This document shows, one piece after another, positions 56,716 through 64,000 of a DNA stretch of 64,000 nucleotides. This DNA comes from Flammula alnicola (lineage: Eukaryota; Basidiomycota; Agaricomycetes; Agaricales; Strophariaceae). A model generated the notes under the pieces. It did not search any database. It saw only the letters and a program-made list of their open reading frames with translations, and was not told the DNA's origin. The stretch lies in assembly GCA_015499995.1 (NCBI GenBank), contig JADNRV010000098.1:1-64000 (forward strand), given 5' to 3'. Within the stretch, counting starts at the first letter, position 1; each line of letters begins with the position of its first letter. The translations under genes and the position numbers were made by a program.

Positions 56716-58120
56716 TCACCAAACCACAATGCCCAACATGTTCAGACCCTCCTTCGCCGCCTCGTTTCTTGCTGCCTTCTTCGTATTCCCCTCCCGCGCC
56801 CATAAAAGTCCCCATCAACCATAACCTTGACATACCACACCGGGGTCGCTTTCGTGCCCTTGATCAGCACCTCCGGCGGGAGGCCGACGTCCGAGTATCC
56901 TGTGGCATCCGACTGCTCGCTGCCGCCAGAGTAGATCCACTCCACCTGCCTGTTCGTCTTCTGCAGATGCTGGTTAAACAGGGCAAGGTGCCCGATTGTC
57001 GGCATGTTCATCAGCTCGCTAGGCTCGGGATGCGGGCCCGGGGAGCCGCCTTGGCCCATGTTGACCTTGGGGTTAAGGTTATTGAAGGGGCGGACGAGCT
57101 GGACGGACGGAGGCATGGGCGGGAGACCGTGTTGCTGGCGTGCGATATCGTACGCTGCCATGGCGTAGGGCGGGAAGAGGATATTAATCCACTTCCGGAC
57201 GGCCTCGAGGCCCTGGTCGAGGTAGAGCCCTCCGATGAAAGCCTGGCAAAATATTTGTGTTAATCCTAACTTCGAGCTTGTATGTTAACCTACCTCAAAA
57301 ACGTCGGCTACAACACGTAGATTCAATGTTCGTATGGCAAACTGTAGAATTGAAGACACACCTTGAATATTAGTCGAGGCACGAAGCGTGATCGCCTGCG
57401 CAGGATGAAGTCGCAGACTTTCGGGAAGCCTATACCTGACAGAGCTAGAAGACAGGTCAATTAATTGAAAATAGGGCAAAGAGCAGGCCCGAAGTACATT
57501 TCTGCCAGAGTAGGGTTGCCGACGATCATAGCCCGGATTTTCTAACAAAGAAAAGGCATCAATACCTGGGGTAGAAATGAGTATATAGACCTACGGTGGA
57601 TGGGCCAACTCTCAGTCCCGGAAACAAGTCAATCAAAAGGCTCGTGATAGTAAGCCCAAGGACTGTATCTCCCAGATGCTCGAACCTACAAAGAACCAAG
57701 TCAGCCAAGTGATGATAGCCGAGTCTAATACACTTACTTTTCATTGTCGGGACTGAGATCATCGGGGTGATCCTCGAAAACATGGGTCGGGCGCGCGTAG
57801 AAACTGCGATGGGTGAACACCTGCTGAAATATCGCAGGCGAAAGGATCTCTGGGAGAGGAGGAAACAAGGACCCGTCCTTCCCAAAATCAGGCCTAGATA
57901 ACGAGGAAATAAATGTTATAAATTGTTGTTCTCTTATCTCCCGCCCGATCTACACTTACTTGAGGCTGATAGTCATATCCAGAGGGCCAGCGAAAGATGA
58001 GATAAAACGTAGATTGGTAAGATTCACGCGAGGAAGCGAGGAAGGTCTGCTTGGCTGAGGAGAGAGGAGACGATGCGCTATAAACAGAGGTTGTGGTCCT
58101 CTTGGAAACGCAAAGAGCAT
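56716..58120 (-). CDS. Ribonuclease III with C-terminal dsRBD, seven exons
   Basis: Exons 58120-57960, 57893-57738, 57685-57595, 57541-57498, 57444-57362, 57307-57294 and 57242-56716. The N-terminus MLFAFPRGPQPLF is followed by FQQVFTHRSF, the RNase III signature NEKFEHLGDTVLGL (metal-binding Glu and Asp), RAMIVGNPTLAE, and ADVFEAFIGGLYLDQG with the second Asp/Glu pair. The codons for ADVFE lie on a 14 bp microexon. A dsRNA-binding domain closes the protein (LALFNQHLQKTNRQVEW, WYVKVMVDGDFYGRGRG, then KKAARNEAAKEG in the next frame). It cleaves dsRNA in rRNA and small-RNA processing, like Rnt1/Pac1. One base is missing in the C run 56788-56791, moving the frame inside the dsRBD; the proper end is TGA 56716-56718, while the frame as read stops at 56742. 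Confidence 0.88.
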
Positions 58121-58611
58121 GGAACCGCGCCCCTGGGTCGCTTTCCAAGCTCTTTGTACCATTTCTGCCACATTGGAATACAACTTGAGCTCCGCGTCAA
58201 AAACTTGGAGGCAGAAAACAAGCCGACAGCAAATCTCGGAGTTCCTTAATTTGTTGTCACACGTGATTTCGCCCCGTTGGTTGGCGCTGCCGATGCTTTC
58301 CGCGAAGATTTTGCCTTTGATTGCCTTGCATATTACGTGCGTGTGCCTGAGTACAGGAGTCCGAGATTGAGCTCTGTGAGGCCGTGGTGGTTCCTTGAAC
58401 TCCCCTCCAAGACCACCATGGCCCACGATGAAACACGTTCTCGAGTTTGCGTCTCGTTCGTAAATCCACACGACAACAAGTTCTGCGCACGATGCCTCCT
58501 GGGGGGCTTCGCAAATTGGGATGCGCGTCGTTCAAAACATGCCTTTAGGGCCAACTTCATCCAAGACTATGACTTTTGGAAGTTCCTCATGCGCTTCTCT
58601 TTGCAGAACGC
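58121..58611. other. Spacer / possible 5' exon of the next gene
   Basis: Divergent promoter region for RNase III. On the plus strand 58419-58560 reads NPHDNKFCARCLLGG, which may be a first exon of the following gene, but no clean splice was found. Confidence 0.35.
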
Positions 58612-59016
58612 ACAGAAGAGCAAACCAAGGAGCTACTCCAACGCTTAGGTCGCTACTCATGTCCAATGGGAGACCTTCGTGTACGGAAATACCACCAATT
58701 CGCAAGGTTGATGGAGGAAGATTTTTTCTCGAGGACGTGTGCGGAGAAACAGACTGGCCCCATTGCATTCTTTATGAGCCTCTTCCGCATCCTCACGACC
58801 GCCCTCGAAGGCACCCATGTCAGGGCTGTCGCCAAACGCACTTCCGAGATTTGGCCTACCTCTCCAGAGGATCTCATGCCCTTTGGACCAGAAAAGCTAA
58901 TGGAGACCATCATACAGCTCGTTTTTTACCAGACACTCTCGTCTTCCGCGTCGCTGGCCAATTTATCCGGTTCTGTGGCTCGCTCCTCATCCCTTCTACC
59001 ATCACATGTGGATTGA
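58612..59016 (+). CDS. Exon of an unrecognised gene
   Basis: It follows an acceptor-like ctctttgcag. The open frame runs RTEEQTKELLQRLGRYS, YHQFARLMEEDFF, FFMSLFRILTTALEGTHV, EKLMETIIQLVFYQTL and ends at TGA 59014. The helical, ordered look and the acceptor favour real coding. Related-looking sequence continues to about 59390 in other frames (YEWDVCETTLEDPTETPTS), suggesting further exons or decay. No family recognised. Confidence 0.4.
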   Translation, partial: TEEQTKELLQRLGRYSCPMGDLRVRKYHQFARLMEEDFFSRTCAEKQTGPIAFFMSLFRILTTALEGTHVRAVAKRTSEIWPTSPEDLMPFGPEKLMETIIQLVFYQTLSSSASLANLSGSVARSSSLLPSHVD

Positions 59017-59773
59017 CGCGTTACCTACTTCAGAGAGGCATACGCAGAACAACTGGTGGAGCAGAGAATGCGCATGCTAGAAGGATGCGCGATAAAATCA
59101 GTTCAAGTATTCTCCCTGCTTGCCTACATTATTACTGACCCTAGATTGATTCTTGAATACCCGGAAAATTGCCTGGCGAGCGTGGAATATCAAGGAGCGA
59201 GACGACATGATTTTTTGAGATTTTCATGGATTCGGTACCCCTCCCCCGGGATGTATGAATGGGATGTCTGCGAAACTACACTGGAAGACCCCACTGAAAC
59301 CCCAACGTCATCGGGTGAGCTTAATGGACAACGCGGTGAAGTGCATGTACCTCGAGGCAAGTTGAAGTTTGTTATTTTCTGGACAAGATGGTAGCTGATT
59401 ATTCGTCTTAAGATCAAGGTCCCTCTCATTCCTTTATTTCTAAAATATTTTCATCGTCATACTAATCCTCATCCCAAAAAGATTATAAACTTCTTTATAA
59501 AGTGATCTGTGCCCTCCTTCTCAAACTCGTTACTATCGCTGGGCGTGAGCTCATTTTCCGCTGTCCGAACCCCGCAAATTCCAGTCAATACCCATAGCCT
59601 TCAATTATACACCATGGTGACTATGATTATAAGGATAAGAATAAATATTACATGATCTTTATCAATATTGGGGCTGATAGTAGTTATGCGAGTACGGCAC
59701 GACTTGCTTGTTGCCCCACAAACGTCTCTAAAGCAAGGACTGTACGTAAGTATTCAGCCAAAGCCATGTCCAA

Positions 59774-60448
59774 TCAAATGCTTACCGTATCTGCCGACTC
59801 GTAGACAATCCCGGGGTGAGTGGCCGCATCTATGATGCATAGACCTAATCTGCCTTCCACCATACGATTCGCATATCCCTCACAGTTTCGGCACATGGAC
59901 TTCTTTCCGTATTCAAAATCCATGGTGAGGGAAGTAATAACTATGGGCGTTCCATGCGGGAAATGTCTGATGGACTCGATTGCTCTTGGCAAACTCATCA
60001 TCTCTGCACATTGAGTCACTTTCCGGGGAAGAACACTGGGAGGAACATTCCCATCAGGGTATGCAAGCGCGGCGCGAAAGGCATGCTCGGCCTTCCTGTC
60101 CCGGACTTTTGGACGAGTGTCAATGTTTGCAGCAGAGGTCCCATATGCATCGGGTATTGTTACTTCCTCAGAGATCCCGTAGGTGACAGGGATGTTCGAG
60201 CCGTATGCAATGCTATATGCGTGGACTACAGTACCAGTATTGCCGGCCCTTGCTGCATGGGCTCTTATAAAGTTTGTCAGATTGGTTATCCTGTTCTGAG
60301 CTCCTTCGTTTGGATGCTCGTAGCTGAAGGCAAAGCTGTATGCAGCGTAGGTGGGCATACCTGGGGTAATGTACCCCATCTTCCTCCACTTATCGGCAAT
60401 GTGGTCCAAATAATGTTCGTTGTCGTAGATATTTATTTGGTTAGCCAT
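59774..60448 (-). CDS. Deaminase-fold protein (YwqJ-like), 224 aa
   Basis: Single open frame from MANQINIYDNEHYLDHIADK. Residues 145-160 read TQCAEMMSLPRAIESI and residues 184-192 SMCRNCEGY. C147-A-E149, followed 37 residues later by C186xxC189, is the zinc-binding set ([HC]AE..CxxC) of the cytidine-deaminase superfamily, in the variant with Cys as first ligand typical of bacterial toxin-type YwqJ-like deaminases. Eukaryotic, including mushroom, members of such toxin-derived groups have been reported. A preceding alpha/beta region (TGTVVHAYSIAYGSNI) fits the fold. There is no signal peptide and no immunity-type neighbour. The end may differ: GTAAGC..TACAG just before the stop would replace the last three residues with SLL. 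Substrate (free base, nucleotide or nucleic acid) is unknown. Confidence 0.6.
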   Translation of the reverse strand: MANQINIYDNEHYLDHIADKWRKMGYITPGMPTYAAYSFAFSYEHPNEGAQNRITNLTNFIRAHAARAGNTGTVVHAYSIAYGSNIPVTYGISEEVTIPDAYGTSAANIDTRPKVRDRKAEHAFRAALAYPDGNVPPSVLPRKVTQCAEMMSLPRAIESIRHFPHGTPIVITSLTMDFEYGKKSMCRNCEGYANRMVEGRLGLCIIDAATHPGIVYESADTVSI

Positions 60449-61507
60449 CTAGAACACCAGAGTTAAATCTGTTCGTAATTAGACGTGAGCGTTAATTCAT
60501 AAGGTAATAGGAAATGCAAGGTGGTACTTCAGTGTGATGGAAATGAAAGGGCTTGGTTGGGGTTTGATTCAGGAGGTGAGGGATGCACTGCGTCACACAC
60601 CAGGCGTGGTCTGAGTTCGAGATGAAGAGTTGGTCGCAAGGTTGGTCGAGGAATATGATTATGAGAAGAGTAGGACAACGGACCAGCCATTTATACCAGT
60701 TCTGACACTCTGATTGCGCTTAACCTCCATATATTTTGTCCCTAAAGGCTAATACACCCTGCCTATTGTAATTGTCTTTGTTTGACAAAAAACAAGGGAC
60801 TACAAAGAAGCGCCCACAATCCCAAGCAGAGCACGCTTCAGCTTCATCTGCATGCTTGTTACGTTTCCGTCTATCGAAGGAAAGTTATTGTTTGCGAAGA
60901 TCTGTGTAGTGGGTCATGTATTCTGTCCATTTTTCGTGTTTGAATGAACTTCAAAAGAGAACAAAGAAGCGCCCACAATCATACTTGCACAATACAGATA
61001 CACACACAGTTGTAGAGAGCGGCAAAAGTATCTACGCATCTGGAAATCTCTTGTTTGATAAAGAGAATAAAGAAGCGCCCACGTAATTCAATTTGAATGT
61101 AATTTTTCCAAACCTCCTTGCAAGTGCTGCATGTGTCGGCGACAAGCTTTCAAATCACCGGGCGTATACCAGAAGTGCGCACTTTTTCGTTGCTGCTCTA
61201 GACCATTTGGAATTGATAAATTTAAAAGACCTTGACGGCATCGATAACGTCGTATAAGGACAATACCGTGAATAGGACAAGATTTTCCACCCTAAAAACC
61301 ACTAATTGACCCGTAGCTACTTAGTTAGTTTTCGACGTCGTGAGGGTGATTCTTGGCGGTTCGTTCACGTACAGAACAAACGAACTCCATTTCAAATTGG
61401 GCGGAGGTTTCTAACCCCAATTTGAATAAAGCAAGCCAACATATGTGTTGTTGAGTAACGCCGGCCCCCGGGTCTACTTTGTGGGCGCATGCCTAATACT
61501 CGTATAT
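60449..61507. promoter_or_regulatory. Upstream region of the deaminase gene with a thrice-repeated 14 bp word
   Basis: AAAGAAGCGCCCAC occurs in the same orientation at about 60804, 60963 and 61069, the first two extended to CAAAGAAGCGCCCACAATC. The copies lie 350-640 bp before the deaminase start. Spaced direct copies of one GC-containing word in otherwise AT-rich DNA suggest binding sites for a regulator. No gene is present. Confidence 0.5.
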
Positions 61508-62447
61508 TATGGCTGTCCAAATGCACATTTATTCCCACGTGCGCGCCATTTTTGATCGCGCGCGCCAAATGGCCTCAACTCGTTACATTGGCATTCTTAC
61601 CGCTCAGGCTACCATATGTAGGTACTTTCTGTGTAGTATAGTTCATATAAATTAGAAAATACTCTGTTTTAACCTACATAAGTGCATCCGACATCCTCAA
61701 TGATGTCCTTCCCATCCGGACCGGGCCTTAACCGGGTCCATTAATTCCTTGTTAACACCACTAAGTACTGGGAGCTCGAACAAATGTGTTGTCATAAGTC
61801 CTTTATACTGTTTACAGCATCCTGTTAAGCTTTTAATTTGGGTTATAATGTTTGTGTGAAACGGAAACACCTCAGGTTTGGAATGGCTTTGAAATTTGAA
61901 AACATGGATTTGGATACACACCTACACATGATTACTTGATGACTGAAAGGTGGAGGATAGAACAAAAATATTTTTAGAACTACTCCAAATAGAACAAGGT
62001 GAAAGCACATCCCGAAAGCTATCACTATCAGGATATCCATTGTGTATCCATTTCTCACTTTAATGCACACTCTTTTCATTGAGCGGAATTTTGGTTGCTC
62101 CACCGTCTAACTCATGCATTATCCAGGACATAATTGTATTGAAATTTAGAATCTACATATACTTATATGTTTCTTGAACTTCCAGTACTTAGTACAATAT
62201 TGACGAGGAATTGACGCGCCCAGCTACGGCCCGGCCCGGATGGGAAGGACATCCTCGAGGATGCCGGATGCACTTATGTAGGTTAAGACAGAGTATTTTC
62301 AAATTTATACCAACTCTACTACACAGAAAGTACCTACACACGGTAGCCTGAGCAGTAAGAATGCCGATGTAACGAGTTGAGGCCATTTGGCGCGCGCGAT
62401 CAAAAATGGCGCGCACGTGGGAATAAATGTGCATTTGGACAGCCATA
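61508..62447. mobile_element. 940 bp MITE-like element with about 260 bp inverted repeats
   Basis: Ends TATGGCTGTCC.. inward on both sides. The match continues through CACATTTATTCCCACGTGCG and GATCGCGCGCG and on for about 260 bp (61508-61770 against 62185-62447) at roughly 85-90 percent identity by eye. The words GTATAT flank both ends as a possible target duplication. The 415 bp centre has no transposase. The ends are related to those of the 3860-4877 element, so the two belong to one family. The right end is only about 90 bp before the F-box gene start, inside its promoter. Confidence 0.85.
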
Positions 62448-62538
62448 GTATATAACTTGTCCGTGACCGCGTGACCACCAGTCGAACCAGAAAACTTAAA
62501 CTTAAAGCCCTTGCCATCTCACCACAACATCACTGATC

Positions 62539-63444
62539 ATGTCATATCAACATCCTTCTCCTTTTCAAACGCCATCCAATAGTCCAGCAAAGTTTCCAAC
62601 TGAGCTCGTTCTCCATTGCTTCTCTTTCTTGGAGCTCAAATCCCTCATCGCATCGCAGGGCGTCTGTCAAGAATGGCGCCGTTTGGTGCCGCTTGCAGAA
62701 TTAGATCCAGCTCGCCGCCGCCTCCTCGACCTTTACCACACCGTTATCAACAGTCCGCTCTTCATCAAGATGAATTCCCCTGGTTTCCACTTCACTCCCT
62801 TCGATCGACAAGCTTATGTCGACTGTCTGTTATCCCAATATCATAAAATCCCACATGAATTCCGATTGTGGATTTTAGAATGGCCCTCGCGCGCCGTCAT
62901 TGCCTCTCTGTGGCCGGCATTGCCACTTGAGGATTGCATGACAGACACTTGTACCAAAAGATCGGGAGCCAACTGGATAGCATTCACTCCCCCCCAGCTA
63001 TCTGCCGTAATCTATGGCTCGTTTAGTAGGTTCGAGACCAGAGAACGCGAATTTATTCCAGGCCTTTTGACATGGTCTGTCAATGGCGAGACGACTTGGA
63101 TAGTTTTCGACGAACGTCCCGATCTTTTCGGAAGAGTTTTCTCGCTGTTCGAGGAACCCCATTTCATTGACGTCGGGCTACAGCACCTGATGGAGGAAGA
63201 AGGCCCAGACAACGGCGCCGGTTTGGTATACCCGGACTGGATTACCTACCTTTCAGAATTCTGGGCATGGTTTGAACACTCTCGCAAGATTGACGGAGAC
63301 CCCAGTCCGTCCTCGGTGCCCATCGACACGTCGAAGCTCGCATACAGGTTCACCTATAACTATCGCGAGATTCCAGTGCCTCCATGGATTCGAAGGCACG
63401 AAGCCCAATTCCAACCCCATCTCTTGCGTCGCTTTTATTATTAA
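62539..63444 (+). CDS. F-box protein, single exon, 301 aa
   Basis: ATG 62539 opens MSYQHPSPFQTPSNSPAKFP. The F-box is at about residues 18-55 (FPTELVLHCFSFLELKSLIASQGVCQEWRRLVP). Downstream are LLDLYHTVINSPLF, GANWIAFTPPQLSAVIYGSF and YNYREIPVPPWIRRHE, without LRRs. That region resembles the SMI1/KNR4-like C-terminal part of some mushroom F-box proteins, a weak impression. It is predicted to link an unknown substrate to an SCF ubiquitin ligase. The frame is intact to TAA 63442. Confidence 0.85.
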   Translation: MSYQHPSPFQTPSNSPAKFPTELVLHCFSFLELKSLIASQGVCQEWRRLVPLAELDPARRRLLDLYHTVINSPLFIKMNSPGFHFTPFDRQAYVDCLLSQYHKIPHEFRLWILEWPSRAVIASLWPALPLEDCMTDTCTKRSGANWIAFTPPQLSAVIYGSFSRFETREREFIPGLLTWSVNGETTWIVFDERPDLFGRVFSLFEEPHFIDVGLQHLMEEEGPDNGAGLVYPDWITYLSEFWAWFEHSRKIDGDPSPSSVPIDTSKLAYRFTYNYREIPVPPWIRRHEAQFQPHLLRRFYY

Positions 63445-64000
63445 TAGGCAATGGTTATGCGTGTCGGTACGTTTCTACGTTTCACGTCTCACACTAGTAC
63501 ATGGACCTGAGCAGAATGTTTGACAGAACATGGTACCTACATACGTCGAATTTTTACCTAGGTTGGCCGTATCGTGGAAGATATGTGACAAGACAGTTTA
63601 GCGAAATACATTTCAGCTGTGGACGGGTCGGTACTTAGAAGAACAATAGTAACAAATTCTTCTGGATTATCTGCAAGAAGTTATCCATCGCACATATACA
63701 CCGAATCCTGAGCTTCTTCCACCATTTCAGCAGGTAGTAACAGATCTGTATCCAGTCATCAGTGAACGCTAACGTGAACGAGCCGTGAAATAGAGGAACG
63801 CAACTGACCGCGAAGTGGGGGCTAGCTATTTTTTTCGTTGGCATCCAGGGAAACGAGTCTCAATGAAAAGTAAATGCAGTGATGCAGTGGTTCTGTCGTC
63901 GGGAGGCGCAGAGAGGGCAGTGAATGCGAAGGGTATGGTTTGCTTCCAGGTTCGCTAGTGCTGGTAATGAAATCTGAAATCGCTCCGATTGCTCACGATC
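63445..64000. other. Right-edge spacer, nothing recognised
   Basis: 3' region of the F-box gene. No exon of a following gene can be supported before the window ends. Confidence 0.4.

Noticed and set aside
58419..58560. MYND zinc finger in NPHDNKFCARCLLGG
   Set aside because: Only one CxxC pair is present and the spacing does not continue as a MYND or other named finger.
61508..62447. TA target duplication for the long-repeat MITE
   Set aside because: A TA reading is possible, but including TA in the repeat leaves a better GTATAT flanking match, and its relative at 3860 has a 7 bp flank, so a Tc1/mariner label was not used.
1..64000. CRISPR arrays, prokaryotic operons or Shine-Dalgarno sites
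   Set aside because: The intron structure and gene families are fungal, and the tandem repeats lack repeat-spacer organisation.
1..64000. tRNA or rRNA genes
   Set aside because: No stretch with convincing A and B boxes plus a cloverleaf, and no rRNA core sequence, was found by eye; a tRNAscan run could still find one.

Overview
The window is a stretch of nuclear DNA from a mushroom-forming basidiomycete (Agaricomycete). Genes are split by many 45-70 bp GT..AG introns, and several belong to families that are multicopy in this group: F-box/LRR proteins, TET/JBP-type oxygenases, SUV39-like SET proteins, DUF6534 receptors and small secreted proteins. All functional calls are read from sequence motifs and from splicing exons by eye; nothing was searched against a database.

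Layout. 1-11.3 kb: a partial gene at the left edge, a CTAG-rich non-coding stretch, a small MNT-type nucleotidyltransferase gene, an F-box pseudogene split by a 1 kb inverted-repeat element, a small secreted protein gene, and a coiled-coil tail-anchored protein gene. 11.9-13.6 kb: an intact F-box gene, the reference for three broken copies. 14.4-41.1 kb: one broken F-box copy carrying two insertions. The first is a 2.1 kb LTR element with no coding capacity (14946-17027). The second is a 23.4 kb block (17340-40774) that reads as a giant Helentron-type rolling-circle transposon. It has a 9 bp inverted repeat at its left end and near its right end, a right-end stem-loop, and a Rep/helicase gene set. 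Its left two thirds carry host-like genes and gene fragments: a 22-exon gene, a TET/JBP pseudogene, an H3K9-type SET gene, and pieces of PUS3, an amino-acid permease and a CxxC protein. 41-49.4 kb: a DUF6534 receptor remnant, an inverted partial duplicate of the coiled-coil gene, and a chromodomain plus SET (Clr4/SUV39-like) gene. 50-64 kb is more ordinary host sequence: a membrane-anchored FG nucleoporin-like gene, cytochrome b5, RNase III, a deaminase-fold gene, a MITE with long inverted repeats and an F-box gene.

How it fits together. The right third looks like housekeeping chromatin. The centre is a nest of insertions in an expendable F-box family, and its mobile cargo includes enzymes that modify DNA and histones. 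Several genes, housekeeping ones included, show single-base frame breaks next to short homopolymers. Some apparent pseudogenes may therefore be assembly errors, while the 22-exon gene, cytochrome b5, the deaminase gene and both intact F-box genes read cleanly.
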